Origin: Amycolatopsis antarctica
Lineage (GTDB): Bacteria > Actinomycetota > Actinomycetes > Mycobacteriales > Pseudonocardiaceae
Length of the DNA: 64,000 nt
Assembly: GCF_002262875.1 (NCBI RefSeq)
Contig: NZ_NKYE01000003.1
Location: forward strand, 62,001-126,000
Direction: 5' to 3'
Position 1 is the first letter of the stretch, and each line of letters starts with the position of its first letter. This document shows, one piece after another, positions 1 through 8,639 of this stretch. The notes under the pieces were generated by a model. The model saw nothing but the letters and a program-made list of their open reading frames with translations. It searched no databases and was not told the DNA's origin. A program made the position numbers and the translations under genes.

Positions 1-193
1 CCTTGCCGTCGGCGCCGGCCAGCATCAGGAAGACGTCTTCCTTCCACGGCCCCTCGGGGATCACCCGGATCACCACGGCGGAGAGGTCGGCCCAGGTGAC
101 CGATTCCTCGCTGCCGTCCGCGAGCTGACGACGCACCCCCGCATCGTCGACGGTGACCGAGCGGGACTGCGCGTTGGACGACTCCTTGGACAA
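1..193 (-). CDS. Hypothetical protein, N-terminal part only (continues past the window edge)
   Basis: The minus strand is open from a TTG at 193 to the window edge, giving about 64 residues without a stop. GGAG sits six bases before the TTG, which decides this start. The visible part begins LSKESSNAQSRSVTVDDAGV and continues with an alternating hydrophobic pattern around a TWADLSAVVIRV stretch, like the start of a small beta-rich (PH-like) domain. I do not recognise the family. It lies downstream of dinG on the same strand, 67 bp away, so it could be co-transcribed. Coding looks real from frame and RBS; function is unknown. Confidence 0.6.
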   Translation of the reverse strand, partial: MSKESSNAQSRSVTVDDAGVRRQLADGSEESVTWADLSAVVIRVIPEGPWKEDVFLMLAGADGK

Positions 194-260
194 CGGGCTC
201 TCCAATGGGTGTTCGCGGCTCCAGAGTTCCGGTTACCGTATCCGCCTCGACCGGGGGCCC

Positions 261-2312
261 TCAGGCTGGGGCGGCGGCTTCGAGCCGGCGCAGTGCCGAT
301 CGGGCGACCTCGGGGTCCGTCGTCGGCCAGAACGGCGGCAGCGACGCCCGCAGGAAGCCGCCGTACCGTGCCGTGGCAAGCCGGGAATCCAGTACGGCCA
401 CCACACCGCGGTCGCTGACCGTACGGTGCAGCCGTCCCGTCCCCTGGGCGAGCAGCAGCGCCGCGTGGGTGGCCGCGACGGTGAGGAAACCGTTGCCGCC
501 GCGTGCCTCCACCGCCCGCTGACGGGCCGAGGAGACCGGATCATCGGGGCGGGGAAACGGAATCCGGTCCACCAGAACGAGTTGCAGGGACGGCCCCGGG
601 ACGTCCACGCCCTGCCACAGCGACAGCGTGCCGAACAGGCAGGTGCGCGGGTCGTCGGCGAACTTGCGCACCAGCAGACCGGTGGAGTCGTCGCCCTGGC
701 ACAGGATCGGGTGGTCCAGCCGCTCGCGCATCGCCTCCGTGGCCTGCTTCGCCGCCCGCATCGAGGAGAACAGGCCCAGCGCCCTGCCGCCCGCGGCCTC
801 CACCAGTTCGGCGATCTCGTCCAAAGTGGACTTGGCGAGTCCGTCCCTGCCGGGCGCGGGCAGATGCCTTGCCACGTAGAGGATGCCGTTCTTCTTGTGG
901 TCGAAGGGCGAGCCGACGTCCACGCCTGTCCACTTCGGACCGTCGTTGTCCGCCGGCGGCGCCTTGTCGGTCGCCGTGCCCGCCGCCTTGACGTGCTCCG
1001 GTGAACTCGCGGGCAGGCCCCACTGCCGTGCCATCGTGTCGAAGGTCCCGCCCAGGGTCAGCGTGGCCGAGGTGAGCACGGTGGTGCTCTGGTTGAACAC
1101 CCGCTCGCGGAGCAGGCCGGACACCGACAACGGCGCCACCTTCAGCGCCGGCGGGCGCGGGTTCGCCGAGAACGTGTCCCCGTGCAGCCACACCACGTCA
1201 CGCTGGTGCGCCTCGTCCGGGTCGAAGGCGTCGAGCAGCCTGGCCGCGGTGTCGTGCACCTCCTCCAGCAGCGTGCGGGCGAGCTTGCGTGCCGTCGCCT
1301 CGTCCACGTCCTCCTTGCGGTCCGAGCCGAGTGCGTCGACACAGGCGCGGGCGGCGTCCCGGACGGCGGGCAGCGCGCCGGTGCGCAGCGGCTGGGGGAG
1401 CGCGTCCATCCGGCCGGGCTGCAGGTCGTCCAGCACCAGCGCGAGTCCGTCGCCGGACTCCAGCAGCCGGTCGGCGATGTCCGCGTCGATGAGCTTGCCG
1501 CAGCGACGGGTGGCGGCCGAGATCATCGCGCTGGTCAGCTCCGCCGTGGCCACCGAGGTGACCCGGTCCACCAGGTCGTGTGCCTCGTCGATCACCACCA
1601 CGTCGTGCTCCGGCAGGATCTGGTAGCCCTGCAGGGCGTCGATGGCGAGCAGGGCGTGGTTGGTGACCACGATGTCGGCCTTGCCCGCCTCCGCCCGCGC
1701 CTTCTCGGCGAAGCAGTCGGTGCCGATCGGGCAACGGGCCGCGCCAAGGCACTCCTTCGCCGTCACCGACACCTGCCGCCACGCCTGGTCGGACACACCG
1801 GGCACCAGCTCGTCCCGGTCACCCGACTCGGTGTCCGAGGACCACTCGTAGAGGCGGGTGACCTCCTTGCCGAGACGGGACACGGCGAACGGGTCGAAGA
1901 GCTGCGCGTCGTCGGGTTCCTCTGGCGCGCCGGTGTCCAGCCGGTGCAGGCAGAGGTAGTTGCGCCTGCCCTTGAGGATCGCGAACGTGGGTTCCCGGCC
2001 CAGCGGCTTCTTCAGCGACTTGGCCAGCCTGGGCAGGTCCCGGTCGACGAGCTGACGCTGCAGCGCGATCGTCGCCGTGGAGACCACCACCGTGGTGTCC
2101 TTCTCGACGGCGTGCCGGATCGCGGGCACCAGGTAGGCCAGCGACTTGCCGGTCCCGGTCCCCGCCTGCACGGCCAGGTGCTCACCGGTGCGGATCGCCT
2201 TGCCGACCGCCTCCGCCATCGACACCTGACCGGGCCGCTCGGCGCCCCCGACCGACTCGACCGCGTGGGTCAGCAGTTCGTTGACACCGGGAAAGTCTGC
2301 TCGGGACGGCAC
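261..2312 (-). CDS. dinG: ATP-dependent DNA helicase, DinG/XPD family
   Basis: A superfamily 2 helicase of about 683 residues that would unwind 5'-tailed duplexes, R-loops or G-quadruplexes during replication and repair. Walker A GTGTGKS is at about 51-57 and the DEAH box (VVIDEAHDL) at 242-245. Four cysteines at about 121, 188, 194 and 200 between these motifs match the Fe-S cluster ligands of DinG/XPD enzymes. The frame stays open upstream to 2396, but GTG 2312 gives the usual short N-terminus (MPSRADFPGVNELL). It is the counterpart of M. tuberculosis Rv1329c, which also lies beside pncB. Family assignment is firm; the exact start is inferred. Confidence 0.92.
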   Translation of the reverse strand: MPSRADFPGVNELLTHAVESVGGAERPGQVSMAEAVGKAIRTGEHLAVQAGTGTGKSLAYLVPAIRHAVEKDTTVVVSTATIALQRQLVDRDLPRLAKSLKKPLGREPTFAILKGRRNYLCLHRLDTGAPEEPDDAQLFDPFAVSRLGKEVTRLYEWSSDTESGDRDELVPGVSDQAWRQVSVTAKECLGAARCPIGTDCFAEKARAEAGKADIVVTNHALLAIDALQGYQILPEHDVVVIDEAHDLVDRVTSVATAELTSAMISAATRRCGKLIDADIADRLLESGDGLALVLDDLQPGRMDALPQPLRTGALPAVRDAARACVDALGSDRKEDVDEATARKLARTLLEEVHDTAARLLDAFDPDEAHQRDVVWLHGDTFSANPRPPALKVAPLSVSGLLRERVFNQSTTVLTSATLTLGGTFDTMARQWGLPASSPEHVKAAGTATDKAPPADNDGPKWTGVDVGSPFDHKKNGILYVARHLPAPGRDGLAKSTLDEIAELVEAAGGRALGLFSSMRAAKQATEAMRERLDHPILCQGDDSTGLLVRKFADDPRTCLFGTLSLWQGVDVPGPSLQLVLVDRIPFPRPDDPVSSARQRAVEARGGNGFLTVAATHAALLLAQGTGRLHRTVSDRGVVAVLDSRLATARYGGFLRASLPPFWPTTDPEVARSALRRLEAAAPA

Positions 2313-2398
2313 GCCCGGAGACGTTACCGGGGCGCACCGTCGGAATTCGCCGCGCCCGGCCGTGGCGGGCATCCGGTCCCGGGGGCCGCACAGCACAG

Positions 2399-2427
2399 CA
2401 GGCCCCCGCCACGAGGGCGAGGGCCTG
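2399..2427 (-). terminator. Probable rho-independent-like hairpin after bioY
   Basis: An inverted repeat (CAGGCCC ... GGGCCTG with further inner GC pairs) lies just past the bioY stop and before dinG. It lacks a clear T tract, so termination efficiency is uncertain. Confidence 0.4.
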
Positions 2428-2444
2428 TGTACGAGTGGGGTGGG

Positions 2445-3029
2445 TCAGTCGCGGCCGCGGCCGGTCAGCGCCCACGCGGCGGGCAGCAGTCCGGCGGCGA
2501 GCGCGATCTTGACGACGTCGCCGATCAGGAACGGTGCCACCCCGGCGCCCAGCGCGGTGCCGAGGTCCATCGACGCGGCGGCCATCAGCCATGGCACGCC
2601 CACGGCGTAGACGACCAGGTTGCCCACCGCCATCGTCCCGGCGGCGCGCAGTGGCGTGCGGTCGCCGCCGCGGCTCGCGAGCGCACCGACCAGGGCGCCC
2701 GCGAAAACGAAGCCCACGATGTAGCCCGCGGAGGCGCCGGTGAGACCGGAGGTCGCGCCGTTGAACCACGGCACGCCCATGGCACCGACCAGCAGGTAGA
2801 GCAGCATCGCCGCGCCACCACGACGCCAGCCCAGAGTCGCGCCCACCAGCAGGGCGGCGAAGGTCTGGCCGGTGATCGGCACCGGCGTGCCGGGAACGGG
2901 CAGCACGACCTGGGCGGCCAGCCCGGTCAGCCCCGCTCCGGCCGCGACCAGCGTGATGTCGCGGGCCAGCGTGCCCGGCACGAGGTCGGCCAGCACGGGG
3001 CGGCGAGCGGCAAGGGACGGGACGGACAC
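2445..3029 (-). CDS. bioY: Biotin transporter S component, BioY family
   Basis: A 194-residue membrane protein predicted to take up biotin, either alone or as the substrate-binding unit of an ECF transporter. About six hydrophobic segments cover the whole length. The BioY-type stretch (PVPITGQTFAALLVGATLGW) lies near residues 49-68, followed by a Gly-rich repeat of small-residue helices. GTG 3029 is preceded by AGGAGG at good spacing, which decides the start. No BioM/BioN genes are beside it, so the energising module, if used, is encoded elsewhere. Nothing in the short upstream region looks like a riboswitch. Confidence 0.9.
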   Translation of the reverse strand: MSVPSLAARRPVLADLVPGTLARDITLVAAGAGLTGLAAQVVLPVPGTPVPITGQTFAALLVGATLGWRRGGAAMLLYLLVGAMGVPWFNGATSGLTGASAGYIVGFVFAGALVGALASRGGDRTPLRAAGTMAVGNLVVYAVGVPWLMAAASMDLGTALGAGVAPFLIGDVVKIALAAGLLPAAWALTGRGRD

Positions 3030-3246
3030 GGCGACCTCCTGGTGTCGGGGAACGTGCCTGCTAGGGGAACCTGCCGGACGAGGCTAGTTCCCGGTGTGCC
3101 CGGCCGAGGCCCGCAGTGGCTCAGCTCACTGACACTCGTTCAGGTGGGATCGGCCGGGCGCGGGTCAGGCCGCGGAACCGGACGGCCGATGTCGACGGAA
3201 GGCGACACCGCCGAAGCAGCCGAGCACCGACGACAGGAGTTCCCCG

Positions 3247-3909
3247 ATGGCGACGTTCAACCGCAGTGCCAGGTCGGCCGTGGCCGTGTTCACCGGATGC
3301 ATGCTGGCCACCGGTGCGCTCGCCGGCCCGGCGCAGGCGGCGGCACCCGCCGCGAGCGGGGCGGTCGGCTCGGTGCAGCTCGACCTCGGTGGCGTGCCGG
3401 TGACCGTCGCACCGCTCGCGCCGTGCGAACTGGGCAGCACACCGCAGGCGTCCACCGGCGGCACCTCGGTGCCGGACGTGGTGTCCTACGGTTCCTCGAC
3501 CACGACCTGCGGCACCGACGACGCTGGCAACGCCTTCGCCAGGGCCGAGGGCGGCCGGTTCGAGAGCACGGTGCTCACCCGATTCGGCGGCCCCACCGTG
3601 CGGATCCGCTCGTTCTCGCTGGAGTGCCGCACCAACGGCACCGGCAGCAGCGCGTCGATGGCGCTCGGCGGCGTGTCCGGGTTCGAACTGCCGCAGCGCA
3701 TCGAGCCCGACTCGAAGGTCACCGTGCCCTCGCGCACCCCCGGCGCCGCACCGCTGGCCGAGCTGACGCTCAACGAGTTCGTCGTACCGGAACCGGCGGA
3801 CGGCACCCTCACCACGCACGCGCTGCGGATGACCCTGTTCCCGCAGGGCGGCCCGGCGAGCGGCGACATCGTGCTCGGCACGGCGAACTGCGACCCCTCC
3901 GGCGGCTGA
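3247..3909 (+). CDS. Secreted choice-of-anchor P family protein
   Basis: A 220-residue exported protein with a clear signal peptide: basic N-terminus, hydrophobic core from about residue 11, and an AQA-A cleavage site near 34. The mature part resembles the choice-of-anchor P group: FGGPTVRIRSFSLECRT in the middle and a terminal TLTTHALRMTLF ... GDIVLGTANC stretch. Four cysteines in the mature chain could form disulfides. No membrane anchor or sorting signal remains at the C-terminus, so it is probably released or loosely wall-associated. A GGAG-like RBS (acaggagttccccgATG) supports the start. Biochemical role unknown. Confidence 0.8.
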   Translation: MATFNRSARSAVAVFTGCMLATGALAGPAQAAAPAASGAVGSVQLDLGGVPVTVAPLAPCELGSTPQASTGGTSVPDVVSYGSSTTTCGTDDAGNAFARAEGGRFESTVLTRFGGPTVRIRSFSLECRTNGTGSSASMALGGVSGFELPQRIEPDSKVTVPSRTPGAAPLAELTLNEFVVPEPADGTLTTHALRMTLFPQGGPASGDIVLGTANCDPSGG

Positions 3910-3927
3910 CCGCCGGGCTCGCCGGGA

Positions 3928-4497
3928 TCAGCCGACCTTCGGTGTCCCGGTGAGTTCGACGCCCGCCGAGCGCATCTCCGCCAGTGCGGTGTCCACAGTG
4001 GACTGAGCTACTCCCGCGGTGAGGCCGAGCAGCACCCGGACGGCGAAGCCCGCCTCGCGCGCGTCCAGCGAAGTGGCCCGCACACAGTGGTCGGTGGCGA
4101 TGCCCGCCACGTCGATCCGGTCGACCGCACGCTCGCGCAGCCAGTCGGTGAGCTTCTCCCCGGCGTCGGTGTGCCCCTCGAAGCCGGAGTAGCCGTCGCT
4201 GTACTGGCCCTTCGAGAACACCGCGCTCACCCGCGCCACGTCGAAGCCGGGATGGAACGCCGCGCCCCGCGTCCCGGCGACGCAGTGCACCGGCCAGGAC
4301 CGCACGAAGTCCGGCTGCTCGCTGAAGTGCGCGCCAGGATCGATGTGGTGGTCCCGGGTCGCGGCCACGTGGTCGTAGACGCCCGAGGCCAGGTAAGTGG
4401 TGATCTCGTCGGCCACGGCGGCACCGCCGGTGACGGCGAGCGCACCGCCCTCGCAGAAGTCGTTCTGCACGTCGATCACGATCAGCGCGGTAGCCAT
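3928..4497 (-). CDS. pncA: Nicotinamidase / pyrazinamidase
   Basis: Hydrolyses nicotinamide to nicotinate for the Preiss-Handler NAD salvage route in the cytoplasm. The 189-residue protein keeps the isochorismatase-fold triad at D9, K96 and C138 ([14 protein letters not shown]) and the metal ligands D49, H51, H57 and H71, nearly the M. tuberculosis PncA numbering. ATG 4497 gives the standard [14 protein letters not shown] start; the frame is open further upstream but without homology. It lies 67 bp downstream of pncB on the same strand, so deamidation and phosphoribosylation of the vitamin are probably expressed together. Confidence 0.95.
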   Translation of the reverse strand: MATALIVIDVQNDFCEGGALAVTGGAAVADEITTYLASGVYDHVAATRDHHIDPGAHFSEQPDFVRSWPVHCVAGTRGAAFHPGFDVARVSAVFSKGQYSDGYSGFEGHTDAGEKLTDWLRERAVDRIDVAGIATDHCVRATSLDAREAGFAVRVLLGLTAGVAQSTVDTALAEMRSAGVELTGTPKVG

Positions 4498-4564
4498 GTC
4501 GAATGCCCCTCGGCGGCCGGTGGGTGGGTTCGCCGCCGATTGTCCCTCACGTCCGCGCGAGCGA

Positions 4565-5857
4565 TCACCCGAACACCGTCGGCACCGCAGGATCACCGGG
4601 GGACAGCTTCAGGCCCTCCCACGGCAGGCTGACCAGCGCCCTGCGCAGCCGGGCGCGGCCGTCGTCCAGCGAGGGCAGACCGTCGACCGGGACTCCGGCG
4701 CGGGCCAGCGGGATCTGCGGCTCCACGTCGTGTTCGCCGCGCTCCGGGTCGGTGCCGGCCGGGTACACGAACTCCTCCAGCGCCGTACCGGTCGGCTTGT
4801 GCCGCCGCAACACCCGCTTGTGCCCGCCGCGCGACTCCTTGTGCGTGCTGCGTTTCGCCACCGGACGGCCGTCCACCTCGACGAGCTTGTAGACCATCCC
4901 GGCCGTCGGCGCGCCCGAACCGGTCACCACCGAGGTGCCCACGCCGTAGGCGTCCACCGGCTCGGCGCGCAGGGCGGCGATCGCGTGCTCGTCCAGATCG
5001 CCGGACACCACGATCCGAGTGTCCCTGGCCCCCAGCGAGTCGAGCTGCTCGCGCGCCTTGCGGGCCAGCACACCGACATCGCCCGAGTCGATCCGGATCG
5101 CGCCCAGCTCCGGGCCCGCCACCCGCACGGCCGTCTCGATGCCCGCGGTGATGTCGTAGGTGTCCACCAGCAGCGTGGTGTCCGTGCCCATCTTCTCCAC
5201 CTGCGCGCGGAAGGCCTGCTCCTCGCTGTCGTGCAGCAGCATGAAGGCGTGCGCGACCGTGCCGCGGGTGGGGATCCCGTACCGCCGCCCGGCTTCCAGG
5301 TTCGACGTAGTGGCGAATCCGGCCAGGTACGAGGCCCGAGCCGCCGCGACCGCCGCCGCCTCGTGCGTGCGCCGCCCGCCCATCTCGATGATCGGCCGCC
5401 CGTTCGCGGCACCCGCCATGCGCGCGGCCGCCGAGGCGATCGCGCTGTCGTGGTTCAGGATCGACAGCGCCAGCGTCTCCAGCACCACGGCGTCGGCGAA
5501 CGTGCCGCGCACCGTCAGCACCGGCGAACCGGGAAAGAACAGCTCACCCTCCGGGTAGCCGTCGATCTCGCCGGAGAACGAGTAGTCCGCCAGCCAGGCC
5601 AAGGTGTCGGCGTCCACCACGGCCGTCGACTCGAGCTGCGCGAGCTCCGCGTCCCCGAAGCGGAAGTCGGCGATCGCGTCGAGCAGCCTGCCCGTGCCGG
5701 CGACCACGCCGTAACGCCTGCCCGAGGGCAGGCGGCGGGCGAACACCTCGAACACGCACGGCCGGGAGCCGGTGTCGTCGGCGAGCGCGCTGCCCAGCAT
5801 GGTCAGCTCGTAGTGGTCGGTGAACAGTGCGGTGCTGGCGGTGGTTTCCGGGGCCAT
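4565..5857 (-). CDS. pncB: Nicotinate phosphoribosyltransferase
   Basis: Converts nicotinate, PRPP and ATP to nicotinate mononucleotide, the committed step of NAD salvage. The 430-residue sequence shows the TDHYELTML start motif, the [18 protein letters not shown] region, and the [20 protein letters not shown] phosphate-binding stretch typical of the family. The ATG at 5857 follows a TAGGGT -10 box by six bases, so the mRNA is probably leaderless. It is the counterpart of Rv1330c (pncB1), but here paired with pncA immediately downstream. Confidence 0.95.
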   Translation of the reverse strand: MAPETTASTALFTDHYELTMLGSALADDTGSRPCVFEVFARRLPSGRRYGVVAGTGRLLDAIADFRFGDAELAQLESTAVVDADTLAWLADYSFSGEIDGYPEGELFFPGSPVLTVRGTFADAVVLETLALSILNHDSAIASAAARMAGAANGRPIIEMGGRRTHEAAAVAAARASYLAGFATTSNLEAGRRYGIPTRGTVAHAFMLLHDSEEQAFRAQVEKMGTDTTLLVDTYDITAGIETAVRVAGPELGAIRIDSGDVGVLARKAREQLDSLGARDTRIVVSGDLDEHAIAALRAEPVDAYGVGTSVVTGSGAPTAGMVYKLVEVDGRPVAKRSTHKESRGGHKRVLRRHKPTGTALEEFVYPAGTDPERGEHDVEPQIPLARAGVPVDGLPSLDDGRARLRRALVSLPWEGLKLSPGDPAVPTVFG

Positions 5858-5863
5858 GGCGTA

Positions 5864-5869
5864 ACCCTA
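5864..5869 (-). promoter_or_regulatory. -10 box of a leaderless pncB-pncA promoter
   Basis: TAGGGT on the minus strand, six bases before the pncB ATG. The spacing fits transcription starting at or next to the start codon, a recurring pattern in this window. Confidence 0.5.
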
Positions 5870-5944
5870 TGCAGGAAACGCCTTCGGGTGGGCGTTCCAT
5901 GGCCTGTGGCACCGGCGTCACCCGCGCGTGACAACATGGACGGC

Positions 5945-6232
5945 ATGACCACGCCCGCCGAGGCCGAAGAGGCGATCGGTTCCGAACTCGGTGCCGAGGA
6001 CAAGCCGTGGCAGACCGTCGTCTGGAACGACCCGGTAAACCTCATGTCATACGTGACATACGTCTTCCAGAAGCTGTTCGGTTACAGCCGCGATCACGCC
6101 ACGAAGTTGATGCTGGATGTCCATCACAAGGGCAAGGCGATCGTGACTTCGGGGACGAAGGACAAGGTGGAGGGTGATGTGGCGAAGCTGCATGCTGCCG
6201 GCTTGTGGGCGACGATGGAGCAGCCGGTATGA
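5945..6232 (+). CDS. clpS: ATP-dependent Clp protease adaptor ClpS
   Basis: A 95-residue N-degron adaptor that would deliver substrates to ClpC/ClpP. After a short flexible N-terminus come [11 protein letters not shown], the helix [21 protein letters not shown], and the [20 protein letters not shown] end. The Asn-Asp pair and the HHKG histidine correspond to pocket residues of known ClpS proteins. An in-frame ATG at 5936 is an alternative start. Its TGA overlaps the ATG of a second ClpS-like gene, and the 3' two-thirds is duplicated there almost base for base. Counterpart of Rv1331. Confidence 0.92.
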   Translation: MTTPAEAEEAIGSELGAEDKPWQTVVWNDPVNLMSYVTYVFQKLFGYSRDHATKLMLDVHHKGKAIVTSGTKDKVEGDVAKLHAAGLWATMEQPV

Positions 6233-6458
6233 GCGTGTTGGCGGGGTGGAACGACCCGGTGCTGTATCGCTCGTTGTCATACGTGACATACGTCTTCGGG
6301 AAGTTGTTCGGTTACAGCCGCGATCACGCCACGAAGTTGATGCTGGATGTCCATCACAAGGGCAAGGCGATCGTGACTTCGGGGACGAAGGACAAGGTGG
6401 AGGGTGATGTGGCGAAGCTGCATGCTGCCGGCTTGTGGGCGACGATGGAGCAGCCGGC
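6045..6458 (+). repeat. Tandem duplication (about 184 bp, period 230 bp) of the clpS 3' part
   Basis: Bases 6045-6228 recur at 6275-6458. I can see only a handful of differences (for example CAG to GGG, CTG to TTG, GGT to GGC); the last 140 or so bases are otherwise identical. Such low divergence, including at third positions, points to a recent duplication or ongoing gene conversion. Each copy ends with the GGAG that serves as RBS for the next ATG. Confidence 0.9.
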
Positions 6459-6462
6459 ATGA
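6229..6462 (+). CDS. Second, N-terminally altered ClpS-like protein
   Basis: A 77-residue paralogue starting at the ATG that overlaps the clpS stop (ATGA). From SYVTYVF onward it is nearly identical to ClpS, but the leading segment is replaced by [16 protein letters not shown]. Relative to ClpS it lacks the 18-residue N-terminal arm, has two extra residues between the Asn-Asp pair and SYV, and has Leu where ClpS has Met in the pocket helix. In E. coli ClpS the arm is needed for substrate hand-off and Met40 gates specificity, so this copy could bind other N-degrons or act as an inhibitor. Its stop overlaps the next gene (ATGA), suggesting translational coupling. Confidence 0.75.
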   Translation: MSVLAGWNDPVLYRSLSYVTYVFGKLFGYSRDHATKLMLDVHHKGKAIVTSGTKDKVEGDVAKLHAAGLWATMEQPA

Positions 6463-7016
6463 AGAATTGGCGGCGTAAGGGCGCCCGGGTGCACGCCGGG
6501 TTCGAACAGCAGGAGGCGGCCGTGCTGCGCGGCCTCGTCCGCCAGCTCGACGACATGTTGCGCGCCCGCTCCGAGGAAGCGCCGCAGGACGAACTCGCCG
6601 AGCTGACCGGCATCCGCACCGGCCCCTCCGAATCGCCGAACGACCCGGTGCTGTCCCGCCTGCTGCCCGACTTTCACAAACTCGACCCGGACAACCCGTC
6701 CAGGGAAGACCTCGACTCGGCCGCCGCGCTGCGCTCGCTGCACGAGCCCACGGTGCTGGACGCGAAGGTCGGCGTCGCTGCCGTCGTGCTCAAGACGTTG
6801 CGCCCCGAGGGTGGCGAGGTGAAGCTGAGCTTCGAGGAGGCCGACGCCTGGCTGTCCGCCCTCAACGACGTCCGCCTCGCACTCGGCACCGCGCTCGACG
6901 TCACCGACGACATGCCCGACGACCTGCCCGAGGACGACCCCCGCGCCCCGCACCTGGGCGTCTACCACTGGCTCACCTGGGTGCAGGAGAGCCTGGTCCA
7001 GGCGCTCACCGACTGA
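6459..7016 (+). CDS. DUF2017 family protein
   Basis: A 185-residue acidic soluble protein, counterpart of Rv1332, of unknown function. Visible features are a basic start ([15 protein letters not shown]), a [18 protein letters not shown] helix, a Glu/Asp-rich middle and the terminal [15 protein letters not shown]. It follows clpS in actinobacteria and may belong with Clp proteolysis; that is inference from synteny. The start overlaps the stop of the second ClpS-like gene by four bases, with GGAG upstream. Confidence 0.85.
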   Translation: MKNWRRKGARVHAGFEQQEAAVLRGLVRQLDDMLRARSEEAPQDELAELTGIRTGPSESPNDPVLSRLLPDFHKLDPDNPSREDLDSAAALRSLHEPTVLDAKVGVAAVVLKTLRPEGGEVKLSFEEADAWLSALNDVRLALGTALDVTDDMPDDLPEDDPRAPHLGVYHWLTWVQESLVQALTD

Positions 7017-7026
7017 CGGAGGCACC

Positions 7027-8049
7027 GTGGCGCGAACCGGACCGCTCAACGCGATCACCGACGTGGCCGGCGTGCTGGTCGGCCACCACGAGCGCACCGG
7101 CCGCGGCTGGGCCACCGGCACCACCGTCCTGCTCGCGCCGGAAAGCACCACCGGAGCCGTGGACCAGCGCGGAGGCGCGCCCGGAACCCGCGAGACGAAC
7201 CTGCTCGAACCCGAGAACCTGGTGCGGTACGTCGACGCCGTGTGCCTGTCCGGCGGCAGTGCCTACGGTCTCGCGGCGGCGGACGGGGTGGTGCGGTGGC
7301 TCGGCGAGCGCGGCCGCGGACTCCCGGTCGGCCAGCAGCCGCACGAGGTGGTGCCGATCGTCCCCGCCGCGGTCCTGTTCGACCTGCCGCGCGGCGACTG
7401 GGGCAACCGGCCCGACGCGGCCTTCGGTCACGCCGCCTGCGCTGCCGCGGCCGGAGGACCCGTGCCGCAGGGCAACGTCGGTGCCGGCACCGGCGCCACC
7501 GTCGGCTCCCTTTCCGGCGGCATCGGCACGGCCAGCGAACAGGTGGACGGGTTCGTGGTGGGCGCGCTCGCCGCCGTCAACGCGGCAGGGGAGGCGGTGG
7601 ACCTGGAGACCGGCCGCCCCTACGCCGCCGACCACGAGGTCGACGGCGAGTTCGGTGTGACGGCGTGGCCGGACCGCCCGGCGGTCCTGCCCGGCACCGA
7701 GGCGCCCCGGCTGAACACCACGATCGGCGTGGTCGCCGTGGACGCAGCCCTGTCGAAGGCCGAGTGCCGCAGGCTGGCCGTCGCCGCGCAGGACGGCCTC
7801 GCCCGTGCCGTCCGCCCCGCGCACACCATGTTCGACGGCGACACCGTTTTCGTCATGGCCACCGGGGAGCGGGAACTGCCCGAGGGTGCGGGCGTCGTCG
7901 GCGGGGCGGGCCGTGCCGCGGCACTCGACGCGCTGTGTTCCGCCTCGGCGCGGGTGTTCGCCCGCGCCATGGTGCACGGACTGTTGCGCACCGGCCCCAC
8001 CAGCGGCGTCCCCGCGTACGCCGAGGTCTGGCCCGGCGTCCTGCGCTGA
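7027..8049 (+). CDS. P1 family (DmpA/NylC-type) self-processing hydrolase
   Basis: A 340-residue Ntn-type aminopeptidase/amidase that would cleave itself to expose a nucleophilic threonine. The scissile site is visible as LNTTIGVVAVDAA, predicted Asn230/Thr231, as in NylC-type nylon oligomer hydrolases. The N-terminal part carries the VCLSGGSAYGLAAADGV and GNVGAGTGATVG glycine-rich motifs. GTG 7027 follows GACGGAGGCACC, a usable RBS, 10 bp after DUF2017, so it belongs to the same operon. Counterpart of Rv1333. Natural substrate unknown. Confidence 0.9.
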   Translation: MARTGPLNAITDVAGVLVGHHERTGRGWATGTTVLLAPESTTGAVDQRGGAPGTRETNLLEPENLVRYVDAVCLSGGSAYGLAAADGVVRWLGERGRGLPVGQQPHEVVPIVPAAVLFDLPRGDWGNRPDAAFGHAACAAAAGGPVPQGNVGAGTGATVGSLSGGIGTASEQVDGFVVGALAAVNAAGEAVDLETGRPYAADHEVDGEFGVTAWPDRPAVLPGTEAPRLNTTIGVVAVDAALSKAECRRLAVAAQDGLARAVRPAHTMFDGDTVFVMATGERELPEGAGVVGGAGRAAALDALCSASARVFARAMVHGLLRTGPTSGVPAYAEVWPGVLR

Positions 8050-8083
8050 GGCGAATGCGAGGAGCACCACCCGCTCTCACAGT

Positions 8084-8112
8084 GTGAACGTTCGCGGTCC
8101 AGCCATTAGGAT
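8084..8112 (+). promoter_or_regulatory. Probable promoter of mec-cysO-cysM
   Basis: GTGAAC at 8084-8089 and TAGGAT at 8107-8112 are separated by 17 bp, and the start codon GTG 8120 lies seven bases after the -10 box. This fits a SigA-type promoter making a leaderless mRNA. Confidence 0.5.
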
Positions 8113-8119
8113 GGGCGAC

Positions 8120-8572
8120 GTGCTGCGCATCCGCCGTGACCTCGTCGACGCGATCGTCGAGCACGCCCGCCGAGACCACCCGGACGAGGCGTGCGGGGTG
8201 ATCGCGGGTCCCGAAGGCTCCGATCGCCCCGAGCGTCACATCCCCATGCTCAACGCCGCGCGCTCACCGACGTTCTACGAGTTCGACTCCGCGGACCTCC
8301 TCCGCCTGTACCGCGACATGGACTCCCGCGACGAGGTGCCCGTGGTGATCTACCACTCGCACACCGCCACCGAGGCCTACCCTTCGCGCACCGACATCTC
8401 CTACGCCTCCGAGCCCGACGCGCACTACGTGCTCGTCTCCACTCGCGACGCCGAGCAGCACGAGTTCCGCTCGTACCGCATCGTCGAGGGCGTGGTCACC
8501 GAGGAACAGGTCGAGGTCGTCGAGTCGTACATGTTCGCCAACACCGGCAGCGACGACACCCCCGACGCCTGA
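8120..8572 (+). CDS. mec: JAMM metalloprotease of the CysO pathway (Mec+ type)
   Basis: A 150-residue zinc isopeptidase that releases cysteine from the CysO-cysteine adduct. The JAMM signature is complete: E23 (DEACGVIAG), H79 and H81, S89 and D92 (HSHTATEAYPSRTD). GTG 8120 is preferred over ATG 8111 because it sits seven bases after a -10 box and gives the usual MLRIRRDLV start. Immediately downstream lie cysO and cysM, the same order as Rv1334-Rv1336. The cysO here has two residues after its Gly-Gly, so this protease may also trim the precursor. Confidence 0.92.
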   Translation: MLRIRRDLVDAIVEHARRDHPDEACGVIAGPEGSDRPERHIPMLNAARSPTFYEFDSADLLRLYRDMDSRDEVPVVIYHSHTATEAYPSRTDISYASEPDAHYVLVSTRDAEQHEFRSYRIVEGVVTEEQVEVVESYMFANTGSDDTPDA

Positions 8573-8639
8573 GACCCGCGGGAATAGTCCCGCGAGCCGA
8601 GACGTCAGCACAGACAAGAACCCCAAGCGGAGGTAACCC

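Noticed and set aside
2445-3246. Riboswitch upstream of bioY
   Set aside because: The upstream gap shows no conserved aptamer-like structure I can recognise.
1182-3953. Very long plus-strand open frame opposite dinG and bioY
   Set aside because: Arg/Gly-rich shadow of the real minus-strand genes, typical of 70 percent GC DNA; no homology.
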